DNA of 64,000 nt from Thalassotalea ponticola (GCF_041379045.1 NZ_CP166871.1:1612001-1676000); one strand, 5' to 3'. Positions 27,935 to 37,486 are shown, counted from the stretch's first letter. Made by a program: numbers and translations. The notes: a model not told the origin generated them from the sequence alone.

Positions 27935-28267
27935 CTATAAACAGCGCTTTGGTTTTGGTAGTCCGGCTATTTTTGTTGCTTGCTTTGCAGCGCCTTTGGG
28001 AAACAAACGATGTAAATATCGGCTGTTGGCTTTGTCTTCGCCAAATTCGTCTTTCATCGCTTTGATTAATGCGCGAATAGCAGGTGACGTTTTATACTCT
28101 AAGTAAAAGTTTCGAACAAAGCGGACTACTTCCCAGTGATCATCGGTTAAGGTGATTCCATCGGTGGCGGCTAATAACGGTGCGAGATCTTCCGTCCACA
28201 GGCGAAAATCGGTTAAATAACCTTCTTTATCGGTCTCGTATACGGTGTTATTAAATTCTATTGCCAT
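27935..28267 (-). CDS. tusE: Sulfurtransferase TusE (DsrC family)
   Basis: A 110-residue DsrC-like protein ending GLPKPKRCL; the penultimate Cys109 is the sulfur-accepting residue of the family. TusE takes persulfide sulfur from TusBCD and hands it to MnmA. Its start overlaps the end of tusB by 10 bp. Only the C-terminal cysteine is present, as in TusE, not the two-cysteine arrangement of sulfite-reductase DsrC. Confidence 0.95.
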   Translation of the reverse strand: MAIEFNNTVYETDKEGYLTDFRLWTEDLAPLLAATDGITLTDDHWEVVRFVRNFYLEYKTSPAIRALIKAMKDEFGEDKANSRYLHRLFPKGAAKQATKIAGLPKPKRCL

Positions 28268-28545
28268 GTGATCACTTTATCCGCTTGGTCAGATAAGGTA
28301 ACTAGGTCTTTCAATGTTGCTAGGGCAATCGACGGTTGCTCTGCCTCAATGCCACGCGCAATAAGATGCTCTTCGATAACCAATACATCAATTTCGTCTA
28401 GTCGCTTTAATAGCTTGGGATGGGCAACGTTATAAACACCATCATCCATTAAAAACAATGTGTCTTTGTTGCTGAGTAAACCTAAGCACAGGTTTAATTT
28501 GTTATCTTGAAATGCACTTGTACGTACGATGTGTAATACTGCCAT
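28258..28545 (-). CDS. tusB: Sulfur relay protein TusB
   Basis: A 95-residue DsrH-family subunit of the TusBCD heterohexamer. The start [12 protein letters not shown] and the [10 protein letters not shown] segment are typical. TusB has no catalytic cysteine and is structural. It lies 6 bp after tusC. Confidence 0.92.
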   Translation of the reverse strand: MAVLHIVRTSAFQDNKLNLCLGLLSNKDTLFLMDDGVYNVAHPKLLKRLDEIDVLVIEEHLIARGIEAEQPSIALATLKDLVTLSDQADKVITWQ

Positions 28546-28551
28546 AAACTC

Positions 28552-28920
28552 TTAAAATGTTAAAACAACGTCAGCGGCATCAATGAGTGCGGTTATCTGT
28601 GAGTTGGTCACCAGCGATGCATCGTTAAACGCAGACGGACCTGACAGTTGACGTTCACTCAAACACGTCTCACTAACGTAGATATCTTCAATATCGTAAA
28701 AGTGTAACGCTTTAAACGATGCAATGAAATCCTTTGCACCAATTAATTCAGCATTTTGTTTGGCGATGGTTTGAAATACCCCGTCGCCAATAAAACACAA
28801 ACTGACATGCATATCATAACTGGCTAAAATGAGAGCGGCATCGAGAGACTCTCGCGCTTTGATATGGTCGAAACTGGCACTGTGATTAACAATCAGATAA
28901 TGTTTGCTTGGGTGGCTCAT
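28552..28920 (-). CDS. tusC: Sulfur relay protein TusC
   Basis: A 122-residue DsrF-family subunit of TusBCD, with the DsrE-like fold pattern (ARESLDAALILASYDMHVSLCFIGDGVF). It overlaps tusD by 4 bp (ATGA), indicating translational coupling. It is part of the relay for s2U34 tRNA modification. Confidence 0.92.
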   Translation of the reverse strand: MSHPSKHYLIVNHSASFDHIKARESLDAALILASYDMHVSLCFIGDGVFQTIAKQNAELIGAKDFIASFKALHFYDIEDIYVSETCLSERQLSGPSAFNDASLVTNSQITALIDAADVVLTF

Positions 28921-29291
28921 AATTGAATTACCTTATCCGCTTTACTGCTAATGACAGCCAATTCACCTAGTCCTGATACGGTAAAAGCGTTACCGACATT
29001 ATTGGTTAGTTCACTGTCGCTACCATCGCTTAATCCGCGGCGCTCCGCTGCAGAAATACAAACGAATAGAGGCGTGTTTGATGCTTGTTGGAAACGTTGC
29101 CACTGCTGATACAGGTTTTGCTCGTCACTTGGTGTTTGCAACAGGTTGTTGGCATTTAAGACACCATCTTGATAAAAGAACACACCATGGAGTTGATGTC
29201 CGTTGGTAATGATGGTTTCGGCAAGGTTTAACGCGGTGACTGTTTTATTATCACTTGGGGCTGTGCTAACCACTAACGCATACGTACTCAA
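28917..29291 (-). CDS. tusD: Sulfurtransferase TusD
   Basis: A 124-residue DsrE-family protein and first gene of tusDCBE. The catalytic Cys78 is in LFVCISAAERRG, matching the position in E. coli TusD. It accepts sulfur from TusA-type carriers and passes it to TusE. Confidence 0.95.
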   Translation of the reverse strand: MSTYALVVSTAPSDNKTVTALNLAETIITNGHQLHGVFFYQDGVLNANNLLQTPSDEQNLYQQWQRFQQASNTPLFVCISAAERRGLSDGSDSELTNNVGNAFTVSGLGELAVISSKADKVIQL

Positions 29292-29320
29292 AATGCACCT
29301 CTTATTATTTTATGGCTGAT

Positions 29321-29348
29321 AAAAAAGGCTCCTAGTGGAGCCTTTTTT
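29321..29348 (-). terminator. Terminator of yccA
   Basis: A perfect 12-bp stem (29321-29332 and 29337-29348) with a 4-nt loop and six A or T at the ends lies in the 81-bp gap between yccA and tusD. Read on the minus strand it ends yccA transcription and would separate it from the tus operon. Confidence 0.85.
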
Positions 29349-29372
29349 AGTATAGATGAATTTTATTTAAAA

Positions 29373-30041
29373 TTAATCATCGCCGCCAGCTAGTGACATT
29401 AAAATGTGTAGTAAACTACTGAAAATATTGTAAAGCGATACGAATAAAGTAACCGTCGCTAAGATGTAGTTGCGCTCGCCACCGTGAATAATCTCGCTAG
29501 TTTGGTACAAGATGATCGCCGATGAAAACACGACGAACAACGCACTAATGGCTAGTGACATCGCCGGAATTTGCAAAAAGATGTTGGCGACCATGGCGAT
29601 AAGCAAGAACCAAAAACCAACATTAAGCATTCCCGTCATAAATGACATGTCTTTTTTGGTTGTCAATACGTACGCTGATAAACCGAAGAAAATAAGACCG
29701 GTTGCACCAAGCGAGAAGACTACAAGGTCACCTGCGCCCGAGCCAAGAGCATAGCCAACAAGTGGCGCAATGGTGTAGCCAAGGAAACCAGTAAAGGCAA
29801 ATACTGACAAGATGCCCATGCTAGAGTTGGCGGTTTTATAGGTTAAAAACATCAACCCGTACACGCCAATTAAGGTGACGATCAAGCCTGGGCTTGGTAG
29901 GTTCATCATAATCGTCAGCATGGCAACGGCCGCACTGAAGACTAGGGTCATACCTAACAGGGTGTAGGTGTTGCGTAATACTTTGTTAATTTCAATAGCA
30001 GAGCTTTGCGTTGCTGTTGAAAATCCTGTTTGTGATTGCAT
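29373..30041 (-). CDS. yccA: Bax inhibitor-1 family membrane protein YccA
   Basis: A 222-residue protein with seven predicted membrane segments. In E. coli YccA is a substrate and modulator of the FtsH protease and protects the SecY translocon when it jams. The BI-1 signature around TGFLGYTIAPLVGYAL and the C-terminal SLYNIFSSLLHILMSLAGG segment, with a terminal acidic GGDD, are present. It lies upstream of tusDCBE, as in many relatives of E. coli. Confidence 0.92.
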   Translation of the reverse strand: MQSQTGFSTATQSSAIEINKVLRNTYTLLGMTLVFSAAVAMLTIMMNLPSPGLIVTLIGVYGLMFLTYKTANSSMGILSVFAFTGFLGYTIAPLVGYALGSGAGDLVVFSLGATGLIFFGLSAYVLTTKKDMSFMTGMLNVGFWFLLIAMVANIFLQIPAMSLAISALFVVFSSAIILYQTSEIIHGGERNYILATVTLFVSLYNIFSSLLHILMSLAGGDD

Positions 30042-30236
30042 AAAGTTTCCTCAGTACTCTAAATTAACAATAATTAGATAAGGTCAATACCTAAAAAATT
30101 CAATTCTTTTTTGTTATTCGGATCAATGTCATTAACCGAACCTAGGTGTTATTAATGCTTTTATAGCGCATTTTATTGGTCCGGTAAATATCAAAACGTG
30201 ACATATTATGACATATCAATCTGTGTTACGAAAGTA

Positions 30237-30842
30237 TTAACGGTATTGATCAATGATTTGTTGACGGCGATAACAGTCAACACTGTGGTCGTTAACTAAA
30301 CCACAGGCTTGCATATGGGCGTAGATAATTGTCGAGCCGACAAATTTAAAACCTCGCTGCTTCATGTCCTTGCTTATGGCATCGGAAATCGTCGAGGTAG
30401 CGGGGTAGTCGGCCAGCGTTGTCAGTTGATTAACTATCGGCTTATGATCGACAAACTGCCAAAAATAATTACACAAACTGCCGAACTCTTGTTGTAAGAT
30501 GAGTACGCGTTGAGCATTTGTTACGGCCGCTTGTACTTTCAGGCGATTGCGAATGATTCCCGGATTTTGCAGTAATTGTTCGATCGTCTGTTGATCAAAA
30601 TTAGCCACTTTATCGACATCAAAATTGGCAAATGCACGACGATAATGTTCGCGTTTTTTCAATACCGTATACCAACTTAATCCGGCTTGGGCTGATTCAA
30701 GGGTTAAAAACTCAAACATCGTTTGATCATCTTTAACCGGTACACCCCATTCCAAATCATGATAAGCGACGTAGTCAGGCTTCGACAAATCAAGCCATGG
30801 ACATCGACAAGTTTGCGATTCGTTAACGCTGTTGTTTGTCAT
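30237..30842 (-). CDS. tag: DNA-3-methyladenine glycosylase I
   Basis: A 201-residue base-excision repair enzyme of the helix-hairpin-helix-like Tag family, removing 3-methyladenine. The zinc ligands are visible: Cys in CRCPWL, His in YHDLEWGVP, and the C-terminal His and Cys of NDHSVDCYR. The 3-methyladenine pocket segment SAQAGLSWYTVLKKR is intact. It is a single gene. Confidence 0.95.
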   Translation of the reverse strand: MTNNSVNESQTCRCPWLDLSKPDYVAYHDLEWGVPVKDDQTMFEFLTLESAQAGLSWYTVLKKREHYRRAFANFDVDKVANFDQQTIEQLLQNPGIIRNRLKVQAAVTNAQRVLILQQEFGSLCNYFWQFVDHKPIVNQLTTLADYPATSTISDAISKDMKQRGFKFVGSTIIYAHMQACGLVNDHSVDCYRRQQIIDQYR

Positions 30843-30940
30843 CCGTTACTCCTCGTGAATGCGTTTAGCCTCACATTAGCAGAAATAATCACCGATGTGA
30901 GCAAAAATATAGCAAACAAATAGTTTTTTCTAATTAATGC

Positions 30941-30969
30941 TTTACAACGGTAAAAAGAGCCTCTAATAT
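30941..30969 (+). promoter_or_regulatory. Promoter of tRNA-Ser copy 1
   Basis: TTTACA at 30941-30946 and TAATAT at 30964-30969 with exact 17-bp spacing, ending 14 bp before the tRNA. All four tRNA-Ser copies share this architecture. Confidence 0.8.
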
Positions 30970-30983
30970 TCGCATCAACTTCA

Positions 30984-31074
30984 GGTGAGATGGCTGAGTG
31001 GTCGAAAGCACCGGTCTTGAAAACCGGCATACGTTTGTAGCGTATCTAGGGTTCAAATCCCTATCTCACCGCCA
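30984..31074 (+). tRNA. tRNA-Ser(UGA), copy 1
   Basis: A 91-nt gene with encoded CCA. The acceptor stem GGTGAGA/TCTCACC pairs perfectly, the anticodon loop TCTTGAAAA carries TGA, and the long class II variable arm ATACG-tttgtag-CGTAT identifies serine. It reads UCA and UCG-type codons. The variable-arm stem is the ATACG allele shared with copy 3. Confidence 0.97.
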
Positions 31075-31081
31075 TATTTTA

Positions 31082-31107
31082 AAGCCCAGCATTCGCTGGG
31101 CTTTTTT
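31082..31107 (+). terminator. Terminator of tRNA-Ser copy 1
   Basis: Stem AAGCCCAGC / GCTGGGCTT (31082-31090 and 31095-31103) followed by T, directly after the tRNA. Confidence 0.9.
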
Positions 31108-31287
31108 CGTTTTCTAAACTGAGTTATCGGTTTTTTACGCTAAGTTTAGTTCGCTTTTACCCGAGGTCTGTCATTAAACGTTTATCGTAACCGTATTACT
31201 TGTCGCCTTGGATAAACCAAATCAGTGGATGCTGCGTAAGCTCATTTGATTACTATAAAGCTTTGGCGACAACCATGATAGGTCAAT

Positions 31288-31449
31288 ATGAAAACCCCCA
31301 ACAAACGCTTGCGCCCTGAGAAAATCTGTCCTGTGTGTCAGCGACCGTTTCAGTGGCGGCGTAAGTGGCGAGCTAATTGGGCCGATGTTATCTATTGTTC
31401 GCGTCGCTGCCGTTGCTCGCGGTCGAATATCGCGAAGCATCAATCCTAG
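31288..31449 (+). CDS. DUF2256 small zinc-ribbon-like protein
   Basis: A 53-residue basic protein, MKTPNKRLRPEKICPVCQRP onward, with four key cysteines arranged CPVC and YCSRRC around a WRRKW segment, the pattern of the DUF2256 family. Its biochemical role is unknown. In many marine gammaproteobacteria DUF2256 genes lie beside FeS-type photolyase/cryptochrome genes, exactly as here (the photolyase begins 328 bp downstream). The frame is too short for routine ORF cut-offs, but the domain match makes it a real gene. GGTCAAT before the ATG is a weak ribosome site. Confidence 0.85.
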   Translation: MKTPNKRLRPEKICPVCQRPFQWRRKWRANWADVIYCSRRCRCSRSNIAKHQS

Positions 31450-31777
31450 TATCAAAAAAGGTAACCAGATAGCGCCTTTGTCAACAGAACAGCCATAGTT
31501 GTATCTCGAAAAACGTTTGCTTCAATTTTATATTTCAATTGCACAAATCCTCAATACAGCCCTTAGCGTAATGCTGTATGTCATTACTCTATTGATATCA
31601 ACTGACAAAGATAAGGTTGGGGACAGGGTGATTGGTAATCCTGTAAATTGCTTGTAATGCTTAAGTTATGCTTTCGATGCGCTGTTTTAGACGTGGTTAC
31701 AACGAACGTTACAGCTGGTCAAGTGAGTTTACAGTAGCTGTAACAAGCTAACAGTTTGCGGCACATAAGGGCAAACC
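31450..31777. other. Intergenic region DUF2256 / photolyase
   Basis: 328 bp with no gene seen. It should contain a promoter for the photolyase group. I looked for an ECF sigma (RpoE/ChrR-type TGATCC plus CGTA) pair, often used for such genes, and did not find a convincing one. Confidence 0.3.
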
Positions 31778-33331
31778 ATGCAAAAATTTCAACGACTGCG
31801 CTTGATCTTAGGCGATCAACTCAATGCTAATCACTCGTGGTACAAACATTGTGATCCACAAACCCTGTACGTTATCGCCGAACTGCGACAAGAAACCGAC
31901 TACGTCTGCCACCACATCCAAAAACTGTGTGCGTTTTTCGCGGCGATGAACGCATTTGCCAATTCATTACAGCAGGCCGGACATTCGGTGTTGTATCTAA
32001 CCCTTGATGATACAGCTCAATACCCCGACTTACCCAGCCTAATCAACGCATTACTCTCGAGGTATCAGTGCAAAGTATTTGAATACCAACAACCGGATGA
32101 GTTGCGTTTACTGGCTCAATTATCTTCATTTAAACTGGTTAATTCAGTCGTTAGGCAACAGGTATCTACAGAGCATTTTTTACTTGATGACAGCGATTTA
32201 ACGCGATACTTCAAAGCAGAAACTCGTCATCGTTTAGAAAGCTTTTATCGCAACATGCGCAAGCGTTTTAATATACTCATGGACAACGGCCAACCGACTG
32301 GTGGGACTTGGAATTATGATCAAAACAATCGACAGACGTTTAAAGCCAACGACATTAAAGCAATTCCCCAACCACTGCTTTTTGCCAACCCAGTTAATGA
32401 CATCATAGAGCGTATTGACAGGCATCAAGTGGCAAGTATTGGTCAAATACAAGGGCAGCTGTTGTGGCCAATTAATCAACAGCAAAGTAACCAGCTGCTA
32501 GCTTATTTTTGTTCTCACTGCTTACCGCGCTTTGGCACGTTTCAAGACGCCATGACCAGCAAGTCGCCGCATCAATGGAGCCTTTACCATTCGCGGTTGA
32601 GTTTTGCTTTAAATTGTAAAATGTTACATCCGATGCAAGTTATCGAGGCTGCCATTAGCGCTCATCGTTCAAACCCTGAGGCGATATCGCTCGCACAAAT
32701 TGAGGGATTTGTTCGACAAATTTTAGGCTGGCGTGAGTTTATCCGTGGCATATATTGGGCAAATGGTGACAGTTATAAACTCTCTAATACGCTTTTTGCT
32801 ACGCGCGATTTACCAGCCTGGTTTTGGACTGGTAAAACGCATATGCAGTGTATGCGACACGCAATTAATCAAAGCCTAGAGTTCGCCTACGCTCATCATA
32901 TCCAACGATTGATGATAACCGGTAATTTTGCTTTGCTAACCGGTATTCACCCCGACCTCGTTGAAGCTTGGTATTTAGGAATATACATCGACGCCATTGA
33001 ATGGGTAGAGCAGCCAAATACTCGCGGTATGGCACTGTTTGCCGATAACGGTTTGCTCGCCAGTAAGCCGTATGCTGCAAGCGGGAATTACATCAACAAG
33101 ATGAGCGATTACTGCACAACGTGCAAGTACGATGTGAAGACGAAAACAGAGGCAAATAGTTGTCCATTCAATGCGTTTTACTGGTATTTTTTACAACAGC
33201 ACGAACAGCGTTTTAATCATAACCCTCGAATGGCTTTTGCGTATAAAAATTGGCAAAGGCTGTCAACTGAGCAGCGACGAGACATAATCGCTCGGGCAGA
33301 CTATTTGCTAGACCATATTGAACAACTTTAG
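31778..33331 (+). CDS. FeS-containing bacterial cryptochrome/photolyase (PhrB type)
   Basis: A 517-residue member of the deoxyribodipyrimidine-photolyase-related family (bacterial 6-4 photolyases, FeS-BCP). The N-terminal RLRLILGDQLNANHSW is the family start (Rossmann antenna domain), and the C-terminal FAD domain includes GFVRQILGWREFIRG and GNFALLTG. Three of four cluster cysteines are in CTTC and, 12 residues on, NSCPF; the fourth is likely in HMQCMRHA. It probably repairs 6-4 photoproducts with light. The neighbouring DUF2256, ABC1 and DUF393 genes suggest a light-stress group. Confidence 0.9.
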   Translation: MQKFQRLRLILGDQLNANHSWYKHCDPQTLYVIAELRQETDYVCHHIQKLCAFFAAMNAFANSLQQAGHSVLYLTLDDTAQYPDLPSLINALLSRYQCKVFEYQQPDELRLLAQLSSFKLVNSVVRQQVSTEHFLLDDSDLTRYFKAETRHRLESFYRNMRKRFNILMDNGQPTGGTWNYDQNNRQTFKANDIKAIPQPLLFANPVNDIIERIDRHQVASIGQIQGQLLWPINQQQSNQLLAYFCSHCLPRFGTFQDAMTSKSPHQWSLYHSRLSFALNCKMLHPMQVIEAAISAHRSNPEAISLAQIEGFVRQILGWREFIRGIYWANGDSYKLSNTLFATRDLPAWFWTGKTHMQCMRHAINQSLEFAYAHHIQRLMITGNFALLTGIHPDLVEAWYLGIYIDAIEWVEQPNTRGMALFADNGLLASKPYAASGNYINKMSDYCTTCKYDVKTKTEANSCPFNAFYWYFLQQHEQRFNHNPRMAFAYKNWQRLSTEQRRDIIARADYLLDHIEQL

Positions 33332-33540
33332 ATATGGCCACTTCTCTCCTTTAGTTATAAGTGCATCACCCTATATTGGTACAATAGCGCAAAGACAAAA
33401 TGACGCGAGTGCAATGCCGTGTGACTGTGATTAGAGCATCGTTCAACAGCCCAATCAAGCTAAGGGCTTTTGATCAATATGCGCTATCACCGCGTATTGA
33501 TAACAAGTTGTATTATTGACTTTGTTCACGAGGAGGTAGG

Positions 33541-34857
33541 GTGTCGGGTCGTTCAAAAGTGCCAACAACGCGGTTGTCAAGGTTATCATCCCTCGGTGGC
33601 TTGGTGGCAAAAGTTGCCTCTAACGTTGTCATTGACGGTGTCAAAACGTGGCGTAACGGTGAGTCGTCTTCACTTCAAACGTTGTTAGTTAAGCCACATA
33701 ATATTCGCGAGCTTGCCGATAAACTGGCGCACCTGCGCGGAGCAGCTATGAAAGTAGGGCAACTCATTTCGATGGACAGCAACGATCTACTCGGTCCAGA
33801 ACTGAGCCATTTACTGGAGCGATTGCGCTCTAACGGCGATGCAATGACCGCCAAGCAGTTGTCGTCGGTGTTGGTTGATTCATGGGGAGCGAACTGGCTC
33901 GATTCTTTCAGTCATTTTGATCTTAAGCCATTTGCCTGTGCGTCTATTGGTCAAGTCCACCAAGCGTATTTGGAAAATGGCCAGAAGCTGGCAGTCAAGG
34001 TTCAGTTTCCGGGCGTTAGAGATTCAATAGACAGCGACATAGACAACGTTTTGATGCTTCTTAAAATGTCGGGGTTTCTCCCCAAGCATTTAGCCGTAAA
34101 TGCCTTAGTCGATGAAGCAAAACAGCAGTTGATGATGGAAGCCGATTACCTATCAGAAGCCGCGTTTATCGAGCAATTTTACAACCGTATAGATGATCGG
34201 CGTTTCATTGTACCGACGGTGCATAAGACGCTTACAAACAAAGATATTTTGGTCATGGATTACATTGAGGGACAAACCATAGACTCTATGATTAATGAAC
34301 CACAACAGGTTCGTGATGCCTTGGTTGAGTCGTTGATCGGGTTGTTTTTTAAAGAACTGTTCGAGTTAAAACTGATGCAAACTGATCCTAATTTTGCCAA
34401 CTACCTTTATCAGCATACAACTGACCGAATCGCTTTACTTGATTTTGGCGCAACGCGGACCATCTCAGCTAACATAAGCGCCGGTTATCAGCGATTGATC
34501 AGTGCTGGCAAAGTCAACCATCGCAACGTCATGATAGAGGCAGCGCGAGATATTGGCTTTTTTCAACAACATCTCAGCGAGCCTTATTTACAGGATATTG
34601 TTGAACTATTTACACTGGCCTGTGAACCACTATCGTGTTCAGCAACGTACGATTTCGGTCGATGTGACCTTGCTTTGCGGATCAAAGCTCACGGCCAAAA
34701 CATACAGCGACAAAAAGAACAGTGGCATACGCCTCCTGTGGACTCACTGTTTATCCACCGAAAACTTATCGGCCTTTATTTGTTGGCGACTCAACTAAAG
34801 GCACGAGTCAATGTGAGAAAGTTGTTTGCCCCTTACTCTCTTGCGACCATGCGATGA
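33541..34857 (+). CDS. ABC1/UbiB-family atypical kinase
   Basis: A 438-residue protein of the ABC1 (AarF/ADCK) family. Visible motifs are the KxGQ helix AAMKVGQLISM near residue 78, the Ala-rich loop ACASIGQVHQA near 140, the nucleotide lysine in LAVKVQFPG, and LLDFGATR near 304. It lacks the C-terminal membrane helices of UbiB itself, so a role in ubiquinone synthesis is not assured. The GTG start at 33541 follows an excellent AGGAGG at 33531-33536. It sits between photolyase and DUF393 on the same strand. Confidence 0.85.
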   Translation: MSGRSKVPTTRLSRLSSLGGLVAKVASNVVIDGVKTWRNGESSSLQTLLVKPHNIRELADKLAHLRGAAMKVGQLISMDSNDLLGPELSHLLERLRSNGDAMTAKQLSSVLVDSWGANWLDSFSHFDLKPFACASIGQVHQAYLENGQKLAVKVQFPGVRDSIDSDIDNVLMLLKMSGFLPKHLAVNALVDEAKQQLMMEADYLSEAAFIEQFYNRIDDRRFIVPTVHKTLTNKDILVMDYIEGQTIDSMINEPQQVRDALVESLIGLFFKELFELKLMQTDPNFANYLYQHTTDRIALLDFGATRTISANISAGYQRLISAGKVNHRNVMIEAARDIGFFQQHLSEPYLQDIVELFTLACEPLSCSATYDFGRCDLALRIKAHGQNIQRQKEQWHTPPVDSLFIHRKLIGLYLLATQLKARVNVRKLFAPYSLATMR

Positions 34858-35012
34858 CCCACGCTAACAATGTTGACGTTGTGTCATGGACACAGAATGG
34901 CGCTAAAAGCGTTTCAACGACGTCGCGTTAGTTAGCGTATCAGTTCGCGCTGATATGATTGATGAAAACACGAACTACCGATTTATAGACAATGACCTAA
35001 CGGACAATACAC

Positions 35013-35450
35013 ATGCTTAATTCAAACCATCTGTCTGATCCCAACAAGGGAAGGTGCAACCATCATGTTATCGTATTCGCTGACATGAAGTGCCCATTGT
35101 GTGTGAGAGAAATGAATCACTTGAAATCACATGATGACAGCAATAATCTGCTGATAGTTGATATCCATGATCAGGCATTTAACGACTATCCACACATAAA
35201 TAGAGATGACGCGTTAACAATCTTACACGGTATAGATTCTTCTGGGCGGGTGATAACTGGTCTGGACGTGACGTACCGCGCTTGGCAAGCAGTGGGTAAA
35301 GGGTATCTTATCAAGCCCTTGCGGTGGCCTTTGGTGCGCGTGATAACCGATAAGCTGTACATGTTTTTCGCTCAACATCGACACAGTATTTCTAGTTGGC
35401 TAACAGGGCCGTCAACGTGTGAACACGACTGCAGTCGCAGTAAAAAGTAA
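35013..35450 (+). CDS. DUF393 (DCC family) thiol-disulfide oxidoreductase-like protein
   Basis: A 145-residue protein with the family motif FADMKCPLC near residue 27 (usually DGxCPxC) and the C-terminal RWPLVRVITDKLYMFFAQHR that is also typical. The thioredoxin-like CxxC suggests redox activity, not demonstrated for the family. These genes often accompany photolyase and ABC1 genes. It ends 225 bp before the second tRNA-Ser. Confidence 0.82.
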   Translation: MLNSNHLSDPNKGRCNHHVIVFADMKCPLCVREMNHLKSHDDSNNLLIVDIHDQAFNDYPHINRDDALTILHGIDSSGRVITGLDVTYRAWQAVGKGYLIKPLRWPLVRVITDKLYMFFAQHRHSISSWLTGPSTCEHDCSRSKK

Positions 35451-35632
35451 ATGTGCAAATCAAGTTAGGTGCATCATAGCTGCGTCCCTTTGATATTATT
35501 GCGCTGTTTTTTAAAGGGATAAGGCGTTAAAAAAAATGGCATCGCTGGATATCATGCGTGGCGTTATTTTACTCTGGTAGATTAATTACTGTGCAAACGG
35601 ATTGGTAATTCAATTTTTTTTACAATTAGCGC

Positions 35633-35661
35633 TTTACAAGATTAAAAAGAGGCCTTAATAT
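35633..35661 (+). promoter_or_regulatory. Promoter of tRNA-Ser copy 2
   Basis: TTTACA at 35633-35638 and TAATAT at 35656-35661, 17-bp spacing, 14 bp before the tRNA. Confidence 0.8.
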
Positions 35662-35675
35662 TCGCTCCGACTTCA

Positions 35676-35766
35676 GGTGAGATGGCTGAGTGGTCGAAAG
35701 CACCGGTCTTGAAAACCGGCAGGCGTTTGTAGCGCCTCTAGGGTTCAAATCCCTATCTCACCGCCA
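35676..35766 (+). tRNA. tRNA-Ser(UGA), copy 2
   Basis: A 91-nt intact gene with encoded CCA, identical to copy 1 except in the variable-arm stem, which is AGGCG/CGCCT here. Both strands of the stem changed together, so pairing is kept. The anticodon is TGA. Confidence 0.97.
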
Positions 35767-35773
35767 TATTAAC

Positions 35774-35805
35774 AAAAAGCCCTGCTAATTTAGCAGGGCT
35801 TTTTG
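35774..35805 (+). terminator. Terminator of tRNA-Ser copy 2
   Basis: A perfect 14-bp stem (35774-35787 and 35791-35804) with loop ATT and T-run immediately after the tRNA. Confidence 0.92.
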
Positions 35806-36112
35806 TTTTCTGTGGGTTTTGATTTCTGTATAGTGACGTTGTTGTATGAGCGAAATGTGGCTCAATTAACGTCTTGCTATAAATCCCGTCAAATTCGCCT
35901 AATCGGCCTTCATTGCACTATTTCTTATTCTGATCTGGATACTGCGCTGGGCGCGAGTTAAGTGCTCATACGATGCACCTACACATGCATTTTAGATCTA
36001 AGTCATAGCGCTTTAGCATTTTTCAATATCGCTCACTACGGCTATTCTCGCGGTTTTATGATCAACTTAAATACCATCATTGGCATTTCGTCATGATAAC
36101 CGAGGTCCTCAA
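35806..36112. other. Intergenic region before tcyP
   Basis: About 300 bp without a gene. CGAGGT at 36101-36106 is the ribosome site of the next gene. No clear promoter or repeat assigned. Confidence 0.3.
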
Positions 36113-37486
36113 ATGAGCTTTTCATTGATTGTTTCTTTAGCACTATTTGTTGCCATCTTGCTATTTATCTTTGCGCAACAGCAAAAACAAAACACCTTGT
36201 CTCGTTTGGTGTTACTCGGCTTATTAATGGGCTCAGCATTTGGCCTCGGTTTGCAACTGGTTTTTATTGAGAGCCGTGATGTTGTCGGTCAATCGCTTGA
36301 GTGGATAGGTATTGTTGGCAATGGTTATATTGCGCTGCTAAAAATGGTGATTATGCCGCTGGTATTGATATCAATGATTTCTGCAGTGGTAAAACTCGAT
36401 AAGATTGGGTCATTGGGTAAAATATCGAGTTTAACGATTTTTGTATTACTTTTAACTACCACTATTTCAGCCCTGGTTGGCATATTCGCTGCAGCAGTGT
36501 TTGATCTCTCTGCGCAAGGGTTAATAGAAGGGGCTCGTGAAACAGCGCAATTGACCGTATTAGATACTCGAGCAGCGAATATTCAAGAGCTTAGCATCCC
36601 ACAAATGTTAGTCAGTTTTATTCCTACTAATCCTTTTGCTGATCTCACAGGAGCCCGCTCAACGTCAATTATTGCCGTGGTGATTTTTGGTGTGTTAGTA
36701 GGCATTGCTGCGCGCAAGGTGATGACAGAAACAACAGAATTGGAATCACCAATTAGAACGTTCGTCGAAGCTGCACAATCTATCGTTATGCGTTTAGTCA
36801 AAATGATCATGGTACTGACGCCTTACGGTGTCGCAGCATTAATGACCAAAGTTATGGCAACGTCAAGCGCCACGGATGTGTTAAGTTTACTCAGTTTTAT
36901 TCTCGCATCTTACTTTGCTATTGGCATCATGTTCATCGTGCACGGTGTGTTAGTGTCATTGGTTGGGGTCAACCCTCGGGAGTATTTCAACAAGATCTTA
37001 CCGGTACTAACATTTGCCTTTACGTCGAGAAGTTCGGCGGCCACCATTCCGTTAAATGTCGATGCACAAATTCGCAAGTTAGATGTACCTCCTGCTATTG
37101 CAAACCTGTCAGCATCGTTTGGCGCAACCATTGGTCAAAATGGCTGCGCTGGGATTTATCCAGCAATGCTTGCGGTGATGGTTGCCCCATCCGTAGGTAT
37201 TGACCCGCTGTCGGTGAGTTTTATTGTGCCGTTGGTGGCCATGATCGCCATTAGCTCGTTTGGCATTGCCGGTGTTGGTGGGGGCGCAACGTTTGCCGCA
37301 CTTATCGTCTTGCCTGCGATGGGGTTGCCGGTAACGATAGTGGCTCTGCTTATTTCTATAGAGCCGTTAATCGATATGGCACGTACCGCATTAAATGTAT
37401 CGGGCGCAATGACTTCAGGTACCATTACCAGTAGATTGCTCACATCGAGCCAACCTCAACAAAATAGCACAGTACAAAAGGCGTAA
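36113..37486 (+). CDS. tcyP: L-cystine / dicarboxylate symporter family transporter (TcyP-like)
   Basis: A 457-residue DAACS-family carrier with 8-9 helices and re-entrant loops. TFAFTSRSSAATIPLN (serine-rich HP1) and GATIGQNGCAGIYPAM (TM7 region) are typical of YdjN/TcyP cystine symporters, which keep NGCAGIYPA in place of the NMDG sodium motif of GltP/DctA. E. coli TcyP has 463 residues. The ATG at 36113 matches the family start; the frame is open 33 bp further upstream. Cystine as substrate is inferred from the motif. Confidence 0.85.
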   Translation: MSFSLIVSLALFVAILLFIFAQQQKQNTLSRLVLLGLLMGSAFGLGLQLVFIESRDVVGQSLEWIGIVGNGYIALLKMVIMPLVLISMISAVVKLDKIGSLGKISSLTIFVLLLTTTISALVGIFAAAVFDLSAQGLIEGARETAQLTVLDTRAANIQELSIPQMLVSFIPTNPFADLTGARSTSIIAVVIFGVLVGIAARKVMTETTELESPIRTFVEAAQSIVMRLVKMIMVLTPYGVAALMTKVMATSSATDVLSLLSFILASYFAIGIMFIVHGVLVSLVGVNPREYFNKILPVLTFAFTSRSSAATIPLNVDAQIRKLDVPPAIANLSASFGATIGQNGCAGIYPAMLAVMVAPSVGIDPLSVSFIVPLVAMIAISSFGIAGVGGGATFAALIVLPAMGLPVTIVALLISIEPLIDMARTALNVSGAMTSGTITSRLLTSSQPQQNSTVQKA

